A stretch of 64,000 nt of DNA from Amycolatopsis decaplanina DSM 44594 (GTDB lineage Bacteria; Actinomycetota; Actinomycetes; Mycobacteriales; Pseudonocardiaceae): contig NZ_AOHO01000055.1 of the NCBI RefSeq assembly GCF_000342005.1, positions 241,329 through 305,328 of the forward strand, in the 5' to 3' direction. The notes beneath the pieces are model-generated. The model saw only the letters and a list, made by a program, of their open reading frames with translations. It searched no databases and was not told the DNA's origin. A program made the translations under genes and the position numbers. Below are positions 1 to 7,142 of this stretch, piece after piece; the stretch's first letter is position 1; the number at the start of each line of letters is the position of its first letter.

Positions 1-344
1 TCATGGAAGCGATCCTCCGGGCACTGCGGGCATCAGGCCTGCCCGATGAGCGAATTCCCACCCACTATCACCGGATCGCGGTACTCCTGGCCGCGCTGAA
101 CGCCTCCGACGGCGGCATCAGCACCCTCGCCGAGGAAGAGCACGAACACGGCATGGAGTCGTTCCGAGTCGCCGTCCTCGGGGCCGACCCGGCACGATTC
201 CCCACGCTGGCTCATTTCGCCCGCGACCTCCTCCCGCTGGGCGCCGACCGTCGAGACGCCTACGCGGACATCCTCGCCGCACACCTCGATCAGGTCGAGG
301 TCGAGGCGAGTGCCTCGCGAAGGAACCCGGATATCTCCGCCTGA
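1..344 (+). CDS. TetR-family regulator, C-terminal fragment (5' end outside window)
   Basis: The reading frame is open from the left window edge to a stop at 342-344, and the visible part is about 113 residues. It is helical and has the look of the ligand-binding C-terminal domain of TetR-type repressors: an ALRASGLPDER stretch, a HYHRIAVLLAAL helix, and acidic helices ending in a dimerisation-like segment. No DNA-binding domain is visible because the N-terminus lies off the window. The Met codon at base 3 is probably internal rather than the start. It is followed on the same strand by a DUF418 membrane protein, a pairing seen for regulators of membrane genes. The family call is an inference from shape, not from a diagnostic motif. 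Confidence 0.55.
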   Translation, partial: MEAILRALRASGLPDERIPTHYHRIAVLLAALNASDGGISTLAEEEHEHGMESFRVAVLGADPARFPTLAHFARDLLPLGADRRDAYADILAAHLDQVEVEASASRRNPDISA

Positions 345-497
345 GCGGCTTCGGCCCGCGGTTCCACGTCCCGCCGTTGTGCACGCAGTGCGTGCAGCAT
401 GAAGTGCACCACCGATCGGGTGTGCTACGAAGTGACCAGGGCTAGATCGTTCCAACGACGGACGAGGCCGGATGCGGACGGTGACAGGCTCGACGAC

Positions 498-1694
498 ATG
501 ACCTACCGGACGTCGGCAGTCGCTGCCGCGCGGCACTCCCGCGGCGGGCGGATTTCCTCTCTCGACCTGCTCCGGGGGGTGGCGATTCTCGGCACGTTCG
601 GCACGAACGTGTTCCTTTTCGCGCATCCCGGCGGGCCCGCGGGTTTCTTCCAGGACTTCGTCGGCACCGCGACGAGCTTCGTCGAGCGAGCCGAAGTCGG
701 CCTCCGCGTGCTGACCAACGGCAAGTTCCTCGCCCTGCTCACGATCCTGTTCGGCGTGGGCCTGGAGTTGCAGTACCAGTCCGCCCGGCGGCGTGGTGTC
801 CCCTGGCCTGGCAGGTATCCGCTCCGGGCGGGCATCCTCTTCCTGGAAGGTGTCGCGCATTTCCTGCTGGTGTTCGAAGGCGACGTGCTCATGGCCTACG
901 GGCTCACTTCGCTGCTTGTCGCGTACCTCGTCGGCCGGAGCGATCGGGTCGTCCGGAACGTCGTCGTCGTGGTGGGCGGCACGTACGCCGCACTGCTACT
1001 CGCCGCGACCGCGTCGCTCGTAGCCGCGCCGGAAGTCTCCGGCGAGCCGGCTCCGGTCGATCCCTCCGCGACAGCCGGCTGGCCCGCGCAGGTGGCCGTC
1101 CGGCTGAACGAGTTTCTGCTGCTGCGAGCGGAGATCGTCCTGATCGTGCCCTCCGCCGTCGTCCTGTTCCTGCTCGGTTCCCGCCTGCGCAGGGCGGGCG
1201 TTTTCGACGACACGGTGAAAGGCGGGCGACTCCGCGCGCGACTGCTCATACTCGGCTTCGCCGTCGGCCTGCCCCTGAACGTGCTGACCGGTTTCAGCGG
1301 GCCGGACTGGCTGCTCGTCGACCGGTATCTGCTGCCCCCGCTCGTCGCACTGGGCCTGCTCGCCCTGGTCACCCACCTCACCCTCCGGATGCGCGGCGAA
1401 CCCGGGTTCGTCCGAAGTGGACTGATCGCGGTCGGCCGTACCGCCCTCTCCTGTTACGTACTCCAGAACTTGCTGGCCGGCGCCCTGTGCTACGGCTGGG
1501 GGCTCGGCCTCGCCGAACGTTTCGCGGACGCCCGTCCGTGGTGGATCGTCGGACTCTGGGGATTCGTCGGACTGGTGAACGTCGCCTTCGCCGTCGCATG
1601 GCTCCGGCGCTTCGAACGCGGCCCGCTCGAACTGCTCATGCACCGCCTCTACGCACCACGGCCGGCGGACCGTCGTGGGCCTCGTGAGTGGTGA
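498..1694 (+). CDS. DUF418 domain-containing membrane protein
   Basis: The 398-residue product opens with SLDLLRGVAILGTFGTN, the typical first segment of DUF418 proteins, followed by about eight to ten hydrophobic segments. The C-terminal part contains GRTALSCYVLQNLL and WGLGL, the conserved end of the DUF418 domain. I place the start at ATG 498 because the upstream in-frame sequence is not membrane-protein-like and the conserved N-terminus begins shortly after this Met. The family is a set of inner-membrane proteins related to acyltransferase-3-like membrane proteins; its substrate is unknown. The last codons and the stop lie inside a long palindrome (1681-1726), so the protein ends in REW, as does the convergent CBS gene. 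Confidence 0.85.
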   Translation: MTYRTSAVAAARHSRGGRISSLDLLRGVAILGTFGTNVFLFAHPGGPAGFFQDFVGTATSFVERAEVGLRVLTNGKFLALLTILFGVGLELQYQSARRRGVPWPGRYPLRAGILFLEGVAHFLLVFEGDVLMAYGLTSLLVAYLVGRSDRVVRNVVVVVGGTYAALLLAATASLVAAPEVSGEPAPVDPSATAGWPAQVAVRLNEFLLLRAEIVLIVPSAVVLFLLGSRLRRAGVFDDTVKGGRLRARLLILGFAVGLPLNVLTGFSGPDWLLVDRYLLPPLVALGLLALVTHLTLRMRGEPGFVRSGLIAVGRTALSCYVLQNLLAGALCYGWGLGLAERFADARPWWIVGLWGFVGLVNVAFAVAWLRRFERGPLELLMHRLYAPRPADRRGPREW

Positions 1695-1726
1695 GGACGG
1701 TTCTAACCATCCTTACCACTCACGAG
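1681..1726. repeat. Palindromic repeat, copy 1 (GTTCTAAC family)
   Basis: The outer arms CTCGTGAGTGGT and its complement pair perfectly over 12 bp. Two further paired blocks (AGGA/TCCT and GGTT/AACC) follow, separated by single mismatches, with a central GGTTCTAACC. The element lies exactly between two convergent genes, overlaps both stop codons, and makes both proteins end in Arg-Glu-Trp. There is no T-tract. It probably folds into a long hairpin and ends transcription from both sides. Copies 2 and 3 lie at 4345-4386 and 20735-20780. Confidence 0.85.
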
Positions 1727-2333
1727 ACTCGGCGCCGTCTTCCTGACGGTTCACTTCCGCCGCCACGACACCGGGAATCCCTTCCGCGATGACCTTCGCC
1801 ACGTGATGGTCTCTTTCGTTCCCGTACTGATCGCCGATCCGGCACACGCCGTCGCGGACCTCGACGGTCCATCGATCAGGGCCGCCGTAGACCGCGAGGT
1901 GCTGCCGCACACTGGCGGCGATCGCGGTGTCCGCGCGGGCGAACGCCCGCACGAAGTCTCCGCGAGTGAGAATGCCCACCACCCGCTCCCCGTCCACAAT
2001 GGGCATCGCCCGGATCTTCCCGTCGAGCAAGGCCCTGCCGACCTCCGCGAGGTCCGCCCCGGCACTCATCGCGGTGGCGGGTACCGTCATCACCGCCGCC
2101 ACGGTGGCACCCGGCTCCGTCCGGCCCTCCGGCAGGCCCGCGTACCGGATATCCCGCGGGAACCGGTCGCGGATGAGGTCCGCCTCGGTCACGATGCCGA
2201 CCAGACAGTCGTACTCGTCCACCACCGGCAACGCGGTGAACCCGTGTTCGGCCAGCACTTCGGCGGCGTGTTTGGCGGTCGTCTCCCGGGTGACGGTGAC
2301 CACCGGCCTTGTCATCAAGTCCCTTGCCCGCAT
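1713..2333 (-). CDS. CBS-domain pair protein with C-terminal BON domain
   Basis: This 206-residue cytosolic protein starts MRARDLMTRPVVTV. It has two CBS motifs (about residues 1-60 and 75-135), each with the ALPVVDEYDCLVGIVTEADL or AMPIVDGERVVGILTRGDF pattern. It ends in a BON-like segment (WTVEVRDGVCRIGDQYGNE to GIPGVVAAEV). Proteins of this build occur in actinomycete stress or hypoxia regulons and sense adenine nucleotides through the CBS cleft; that role here is inferred. The start was set at 2333 rather than further upstream because CGGGGAGAGAAC gives a good ribosome site and the Met begins the first CBS repeat. Its 3' end lies in the shared palindrome. Confidence 0.85.
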   Translation of the reverse strand: MRARDLMTRPVVTVTRETTAKHAAEVLAEHGFTALPVVDEYDCLVGIVTEADLIRDRFPRDIRYAGLPEGRTEPGATVAAVMTVPATAMSAGADLAEVGRALLDGKIRAMPIVDGERVVGILTRGDFVRAFARADTAIAASVRQHLAVYGGPDRWTVEVRDGVCRIGDQYGNERDHHVAKVIAEGIPGVVAAEVNRQEDGAESREW

Positions 2334-2908
2334 GTTCTCTCCCCGTTCACACGTCCGCCGCCCGCAACACCACGAAGACCCGCTGCTCCTCGCAGGCACG
2401 CATCGAGCCGATCCCCTCGGGCCCGCTGCCCGGTCCGCTCCCAGTCTCGGCTTGCGGGACCTCCTGACCGCAGAGGACGAAGTCCCACCACCCCAAGCCT
2501 CTGGGGCCTGTTCGCGCGGCCGGGTGGCCCCGCACGAAAGGACGAAAGTCCCCGCAGGCGCGGAACAGGGTCGAGGGCAGCATGCCGGATCAGCCGGCCG
2601 GAGCACCGCGGGCCGTTGGTCCCGGCTCGCTGGTTCTTCGGGCTCTCCCCATCCGGGATTCCAGCGCGCACAGTCAGCGGATGGAGAACGGCATCGGCGG
2701 AACGGACCGGCCCACGGTCACCGGAGCACGGTTGTGGGCACCATGCCGCGAAGGCGCTTGGCTGGATCATGGTGCTGCTCACGGCGATCATCGACCTGGT
2801 CATCGGGCTCGCCATCACCATCACCTTGTCCGGCGTGGCGGGGTCGGCTCTCCGGACACACCGGACAAGGTGATGGCCCGGTTCATGCGAGCATGAATCA
2901 CCCGAGCC
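2334..2908. other. Intergenic region, no confident gene
   Basis: This 575-bp gap lies between the divergent CBS protein and nicotinate phosphoribosyltransferase genes. The only protein-like signal is a short hydrophobic frame at 2769-2873 on the plus strand (about 34 residues, MVLLTAIIDLVIGLAITITL then SGVAG), which has no good ribosome site. It could be a tiny membrane protein or the tail of a decayed gene. Other open frames here are arginine- and proline-rich shadows. Confidence 0.4.
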
Positions 2909-4252
2909 ATGACGGGAACTCACACGGACCTCTACGAAATCAGGATGGCGGCGAGTTATCTGCGTCGCGGGATGACCGCACCGGCGACCTTCAGTCTCTT
3001 CGCCCGTGACCTTCCGGCCGATCGCGGGTTCCTGATCGCGGCGGGACTCGCCGATTGCCTCTCCTTCCTCGAGGACCTTCACTTCGACGAGTCCGAATTG
3101 GACTATCTGCGCACCACCACCGATCTGCGGGACGAGGATTTCGATGCGTTGGCCCGCCTACGGTTCACCGGCGATGTCATGGCCGTTCCCGAGGGACGAG
3201 TCGTGCTCGCCGAAGAGCCGCTGCTGGAGATCACCGCACCGCTGCCCGAGGCACAGCTGGTCGAAACCGCGATGCTCAACTCCCTCACGTTCGCGACCGC
3301 CGTGGCCACCAAGGCCGCCAGGTGCCGGCTCGCGGCGGCGGATGCGCGATTGATCGACTTCGGCGCTCGCCGCACGCAAGGGCGCGATGCCGCCTTCATC
3401 GCGGCGAGGGCCTCCGCGATCGCCGGCTTCACCGCGACCAGCCATGTCGCCGCGGCCCGGCGATACGGCCTGACCGCGGCGGGGACGATGGCGCATTCGT
3501 ATGTCGAGGCGTTTCCCAGCGAGAACGCGGCCTTTCTCGCGTTCGCTCAGGATTTCCCGCAGAACACCGTGTTTCTGGTGGATACCTACGACACGGTTGC
3601 CGGTATCCGGGCGGCGATCGACGTCGCGCGGCACTACGGGATCCCCGGCGACAAGCTCGGTGTCCGGCTCGATTCGGGTGATCTCAGGGCACTCGCCCAA
3701 GTCGCGAGAACGATGCTCGATCACGCCGGGTTCCCCCAAGCGCAGATCGTGGCGAGTGGCGGGCTGGACGAGTACGCGCTCGCCCGGTTGACCGCGCTGA
3801 AAGCGCCCATCGACGTCTACGGGGTCGGGACCAGGATGGGTGTGTCCGCGGATGCCCCGTCCCTCGACACCGCGTACAAACTCGTCGAGTACGCGGGACG
3901 TCCGGTCATGAAACTGTCACCGGGCAAACTGACCACACCAGGCGCGAAGCAGGTTTACCGGGGCGATGTGGACTTGCTCGCGCTCAGAACCGAATCTCCG
4001 CGCGAGGGCTACGAGCAGCTGTTGCTCCCCGCCATGCGCGCGGGCAAGCGAATCGGCCCCCCGGACACCTTGACCGCGGCCAAGAAGCGGTGCGGCCGGG
4101 ATCTGGCCCGTTTGCCCGCCTCGGCTTCGAGGCTCCGTGACCCGAGACCACAACGAGTCGTCCGATCCGGTGCGCTCCGGCAGCTCACCGAGAAGCTCGC
4201 GCGCGACACAGGAACAACCGACCGAGATCGGCGGAACCGAGCCTTGCCTTGA
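2909..4252 (+). CDS. pncB: Nicotinate phosphoribosyltransferase
   Basis: Converts nicotinate and PRPP to nicotinate mononucleotide in the NAD salvage pathway (cytosol). The 447-residue protein starts with THTDLYEIRMAASYLRRG, the usual N-terminus. It carries GTMAHSYVEAF (the region of the phosphorylated His), VDTYDT, GVRLDSGDLRALA, VASGGLDEY and GVGTRMG, all characteristic of the family, and the length is normal. There is a long intergenic region upstream and palindrome copy 2 lies about 90 bp downstream. The ribosome site is weak, so the exact start is less certain than the function. Confidence 0.95.
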   Translation: MTGTHTDLYEIRMAASYLRRGMTAPATFSLFARDLPADRGFLIAAGLADCLSFLEDLHFDESELDYLRTTTDLRDEDFDALARLRFTGDVMAVPEGRVVLAEEPLLEITAPLPEAQLVETAMLNSLTFATAVATKAARCRLAAADARLIDFGARRTQGRDAAFIAARASAIAGFTATSHVAAARRYGLTAAGTMAHSYVEAFPSENAAFLAFAQDFPQNTVFLVDTYDTVAGIRAAIDVARHYGIPGDKLGVRLDSGDLRALAQVARTMLDHAGFPQAQIVASGGLDEYALARLTALKAPIDVYGVGTRMGVSADAPSLDTAYKLVEYAGRPVMKLSPGKLTTPGAKQVYRGDVDLLALRTESPREGYEQLLLPAMRAGKRIGPPDTLTAAKKRCGRDLARLPASASRLRDPRPQRVVRSGALRQLTEKLARDTGTTDRDRRNRALP

Positions 4253-4344
4253 GAGGTAAGACCAAAGGTGGCGTGGCGGGGTTGGCGGCGGGAGCGGGCT
4301 CGCCACAGCGAGCCGGCGCGCACTTCGCGTGGCTTCGTGCGGGT

Positions 4345-4386
4345 CGTGAGTGGTAAAGAGCGTTCTAACGCTCTTTACCACTCACG
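4345..4386. repeat. Palindromic repeat, copy 2 (perfect 20-bp arms)
   Basis: The left arm CGTGAGTGGTAAAGAGCGTT is followed by a two-base CT centre and the exact complement, making a perfect 42-bp palindrome. It sits about 90 bp downstream of the nicotinate phosphoribosyltransferase stop. To the right, AACCGCACATA (4399-4409), GACACTC (4423-4429) and AGAGCGAC (4436-4443) are echoed in the same order beside copy 3, so the repeated unit is longer than the hairpin. Confidence 0.9.
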
Positions 4387-4534
4387 CCCCCCGGGCGGAA
4401 CCGCACATATAGCCATCAACCAGACACTCCCCCGGAGAGCGACGTCCTTTGTGGACAGCCAGGGAACGCGCCCGTCTCTACCGCTCAGGTCGCCTGAAGT
4501 ACGCCCAGCGCCGTACGGCACCGAAGGACCCGTC

Positions 4535-4710
4535 ATGACGGCCGTCCGGTTCCGGGTCGGGTTCGTCCTCCTGACCATGGGTACGTGCTGTTCTTCGGTC
4601 TGGTCCCTGCCGTCCGGAACGCTGGACCTGACCACCGGCGCCCTCTCACTCCTGAACCTCCTGAAACGCTCGCATCGGATGATCGCCGCGGCCGTCCGTT
4701 CCGCGGCTGA
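4535..4710 (+). pseudogene. Small single-span membrane protein gene with an apparent -1 frameshift
   Basis: An ATG at 4535 follows GAAGGACCCGTC, a good ribosome site, and reads MTAVRFRVGFVLLTMG. At about 4582 the coding signal moves to the -1 frame, which continues YVLFFGLVPAVRNAGPDHRR and stops at 4708-4710, three bases before the stop of the convergent DUF6292 gene. Joined, the two parts give one ideal transmembrane helix plus a basic/proline tail of about 58 residues in all. One missing base near 4582 would explain it. It may be a real mutation, a sequencing error or, less likely, programmed shifting. Without a shift the first frame runs on to 4765 and overlaps its neighbour. Confidence 0.45.
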
Positions 4711-4713
4711 CGG

Positions 4714-5172
4714 TCAGACCGCCTGGGGCAGGAGCAGGGCATCGGCCGGCCGATCCCGGCGGTAGCAGGCCAGGCGGGACAACACGCCGTCCGGGTCGCT
4801 GCGGGAAACCGGGGGTACCGGGGCGGGGATCGGGCCCTCGAACGAGCAGATCGCGGCCACGAAATCGGCGACCCGTCCGGGAGTGGGCACGAGGTCACCT
4901 CCGAGATAGGCCAGCACCAGCAGGTCCTCGCCGGAGTGCGTCTCCATGGCGAACGACCATCCGTGCCGTTCATCCCACAGCAACGCGGTGTCGCGGTCGG
5001 GGTTGCGGGCCAGCCGCCCGTCCAGCGCGATGTATGCGGACACAGGTGTGTCGACGTCCGCTGTGCACGACTCTTCACCGACGCCGAGGGCGGCTCCGAC
5101 AGCGGCGAGGTAGCCGTCCAGTGCGCGCAACAGGTCGTGTTCACGGTCGATATCGGTCAGCAGGGGAATCAC
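4714..5172 (-). CDS. DUF6292 family protein
   Basis: The 152-residue soluble protein begins MIPLLTDIDREHDLLRALDGYL and contains ALLWDERHGWSFAMETHSGE and LVLAYLGGDLVPTPGRVADF, which match my memory of the DUF6292 family common in Amycolatopsis and relatives. That family has no known function. It stands alone between a small convergent membrane gene and a downstream-facing PPOX-type gene on the same strand, 21 bp away, so the two minus-strand genes may be co-transcribed. Confidence 0.75.
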   Translation of the reverse strand: MIPLLTDIDREHDLLRALDGYLAAVGAALGVGEESCTADVDTPVSAYIALDGRLARNPDRDTALLWDERHGWSFAMETHSGEDLLVLAYLGGDLVPTPGRVADFVAAICSFEGPIPAPVPPVSRSDPDGVLSRLACYRRDRPADALLLPQAV

Positions 5173-5193
5173 CGTCCGTTGTTCCGGGGCCGT

Positions 5194-5754
5194 TTACCGG
5201 TCACGCCTTCGGCGCCTCCGGCAGTGTCCCGAAGCTACGGTCGAAGTGCCGTGACCGGCTGTCGGCGTTCGTCCCTCCGGGGAGGGACTTTTGTCACCTG
5301 CCCACGTCAGACCGAAACTCCGTTCGACCGGGGTCGCTCCGTCGTCGCGCTGTCGAGGAATGACCGGCTCGACCGTGGTGCGATAACCGGTGAAGCGGGC
5401 GATCCGGATTCGCAAGCCGTCCTCGAAGGACCCGGCTCTTGCCTTCCGGACGGCGAGGTTCGTGAGGTGATTCGAGTACGTCATGGGGTACGCGATCCCC
5501 GTGCCGGTGATGGTCCAGCCGCCCGGCTCGTAGCGGTCGATGTGCAGGAATTCGACGGTCACGGGCTGGAACGCGGCACCATGGAATATCGCCGGGACTT
5601 CCCCGCTGGAAAAGAGCAGATCCCCGTTGTCGACCATGAAGCAAGGCATGGCGACCGGGGAACACCCGTTGATCGAAATGAGCGCCTCCCGGCGCCGTTC
5701 GGGAGTTCGGATGAGCTTGACGCATTCAGAATGTGCCAGAGGAACCAGGTTCAT
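5194..5754 (-). CDS. Pyridoxamine 5'-phosphate oxidase-fold (PPOX) protein
   Basis: The 186-residue product has the split-barrel flavin-binding pattern: an N-terminal helix, SINGCSPVAMPCFMVDNGDL, then LLFSSGEVPAIFHGAAFQPV and GWTITGTGIAYPMT. Such proteins bind FMN, F420 or heme in redox or resistance roles; the cofactor cannot be told from sequence alone. I start at ATG 5754 (ribosome site GAGAGAGGAC) rather than at longer in-frame options. The last 15 residues are a low-complexity arginine run, unusual for the family. The gene is followed by the DUF6292 gene on the same strand. Confidence 0.7.
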   Translation of the reverse strand: MNLVPLAHSECVKLIRTPERRREALISINGCSPVAMPCFMVDNGDLLFSSGEVPAIFHGAAFQPVTVEFLHIDRYEPGGWTITGTGIAYPMTYSNHLTNLAVRKARAGSFEDGLRIRIARFTGYRTTVEPVIPRQRDDGATPVERSFGLTWAGDKSPSPEGRTPTAGHGTSTVASGHCRRRRRRDR

Positions 5755-5803
5755 GCGCCCGCGTCCTCTCTCTGATCGGTTTCGCATGTCCGGTAGCGGA
5801 TGT

Positions 5804-5947
5804 TCACCGCGCAGGTCGTGCCCCGACGCCGAGCACCACGAACGCGATCGCCCGGAGTTCACGCCCCAGGGCCGGCACTCGCCCACCGATCGCCGCGATC
5901 GTCAGGACACCGAGCCCGGGTGCGGCGAGCATTCCGAACGCGGACAT
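5804..5947 (-). CDS. Small hydrophobic membrane protein, unknown
   Basis: A 47-residue frame begins MSAFGMLAAPGLGVLTIAAI, continues GGRVPALGRELRAIAFVVL and ends with a short basic tail: two hydrophobic stretches around a charged loop. AAAGGAAAG lies about seven bases upstream of the ATG. It lies 49 bp upstream of the PPOX gene on the same strand. I do not recognise a family. The spacing, ribosome site and membrane pattern support a real gene. Confidence 0.5.
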   Translation of the reverse strand: MSAFGMLAAPGLGVLTIAAIGGRVPALGRELRAIAFVVLGVGARPAR

Positions 5948-6165
5948 GGCACATGCTTTCCTTTCACCCTCACTTTCTCTGGGAATCCAGCATGTGTGCG
6001 AGCACAAGGCCGGGGATAGGGACCAAGGTCGATCCGACCGGGGCCCTAGGGCGTGTTGCGGCGTTCCTCATGCCGGCCCGGTCGCGCGGTGCTCTTCGCG
6101 CCCTGATCGGACGACACGCGTGGTGTTCGGGCACCGGGCAAGAGCCGGTACGACCAGGTCGGGCG

Positions 6166-6540
6166 TCAGTTGAGGATCATCGACTTCTTGTGGCGAGCGA
6201 TCGTCTGGCGCAGAACGGACCGGGAGATCCTCCGGGTGCCGCATTCGCACCAGGCAGGGACCAGGTCACCACCGTTCCCCACGAGACTGTCCACGTACTC
6301 CCGGCCACGGTCGTGGGCGCCGTGCGGAACGTCGACGAAATCGCGTGAGCCGTGTGCGTGCGGTCCGGTCAGGACGACGAGAACCGGGCCATGCGGCGTG
6401 TCGTAAACCGCGGCGACGTGGTGGTTGGCCGAGCAGCGCACCCGTAACAGCAGGCGGCTGTCGCGGTGTGCGCCGAGTTCGGCGATGTCCTGTTCAGCCC
6501 GCTTACGCCGGTCAGCGGGGGAAGGGTACGCGCTGCTCAC
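6166..6540 (-). CDS. Hypothetical protein with possible metal-binding cysteines
   Basis: The 124-residue product starts at GTG 6540 behind a strong GGGAGGAACT site. It has an N-terminal basic/acidic helix, then LLLRVRCSANHHVAAVYDT, a central PHGPVLVVLTGPHAHGS strand region and a C-terminal WCECGTRRISRSVL. The single Cys followed by His-His, and the later CxC, resemble a small zinc-ribbon-like arrangement, though this is only suggestive. It follows a small putative membrane gene by 12 bp. No family recognised. Confidence 0.65.
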   Translation of the reverse strand: MSSAYPSPADRRKRAEQDIAELGAHRDSRLLLRVRCSANHHVAAVYDTPHGPVLVVLTGPHAHGSRDFVDVPHGAHDRGREYVDSLVGNGGDLVPAWCECGTRRISRSVLRQTIARHKKSMILN

Positions 6541-6552
6541 AGTTCCTCCCGG

Positions 6553-6774
6553 TTACGCCGCGCGGTGGAGCTCCTGAGGCTTCTCCAGCGTTCGCGCCTC
6601 ATCGGTGTGCTTGCGCGAAAGGCCTACGAAGAGCAGGAGGACCACCTGCCGGAAAGGGCCGGAACCCGCGATCGCGATCCCGATTAAACGATGCCCAGTC
6701 CGTGGTCGCGATCCAGCATTCCGAAGGCGGGTCGTACCTTTACAGAGTCGGAAGTCGTTTCCTGCCGGGACCAT
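6553..6774 (-). CDS. Small putative membrane protein, unknown
   Basis: A 73-residue frame starts at ATG 6774 behind AAGGACGCG. It has a basic N-terminal half, then LIGIAIAGSGPFRQVVLLLF as a likely transmembrane segment, and ends in a charged tail (VGLSRKHTDEARTLEKPQEL). The stop is 12 bp before the start of the next minus-strand gene, which makes a two-gene operon plausible. It is divergent from the copper genes starting at 6921. No family recognised. Confidence 0.4.
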   Translation of the reverse strand: MVPAGNDFRLCKGTTRLRNAGSRPRTGHRLIGIAIAGSGPFRQVVLLLFVGLSRKHTDEARTLEKPQELHRAA

Positions 6775-6920
6775 CGCGTCCTTGACCGACCAGGGAATTC
6801 CAGGATTCCGGACCTGGCCTGAGGACGTGGGCCCTTCGGCGTCCCATCCGGGACGTGCTGCCCTCACCGCGCCGGCGCGGGCGGCAGACCCTGGACCACA
6901 CCCGGGAAGGAGGCAACGTC

Positions 6921-7142
6921 ATGAAGCGTCGACATCTGCCGCTGTACGCGATCGCGTTGGCGATCCTCATCGTCGGCCTGATGCTCACCGGGGTACCGGC
7001 GCAGCTGATCCTGTTCGGCCTGCTCGTGCCGGCCTGCCCGCTGATGATGCTGCTCATGATGGGTGGGCACGGCGGACCGGGCCGGCACACCGGCGATCGC
7101 GGCGATCACCAGAGTGGTCACACCGACCGGCCCGCGTCATGA
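6921..7142 (+). CDS. DUF2933-type small membrane protein
   Basis: The 73-residue product has two hydrophobic segments. The second, LVPACPLMMLLMMGGHGG, carries the CPLMMLLMM motif typical of DUF2933, a family often found beside copper-handling genes. GGGAAGGAGG precedes the ATG at good spacing. The stop overlaps the ATG of the multicopper oxidase by four bases (ATGA), so the two are translationally coupled. The C-terminus is rich in His, Gly and Asp, which could bind metal. A role next to the oxidase in copper handling is inferred from context. Confidence 0.8.
   Translation: MKRRHLPLYAIALAILIVGLMLTGVPAQLILFGLLVPACPLMMLLMMGGHGGPGRHTGDRGDHQSGHTDRPAS

Noticed and set aside
33..860. 275-residue minus-strand open frame
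   Set aside because: Covers the TetR-like and DUF418 genes in antisense; Arg/Gly/Glu-rich with no motif.
2334..2908. Gene in the region upstream of nicotinate phosphoribosyltransferase
   Set aside because: Only a 34-residue hydrophobic frame without a ribosome site; not enough to call.
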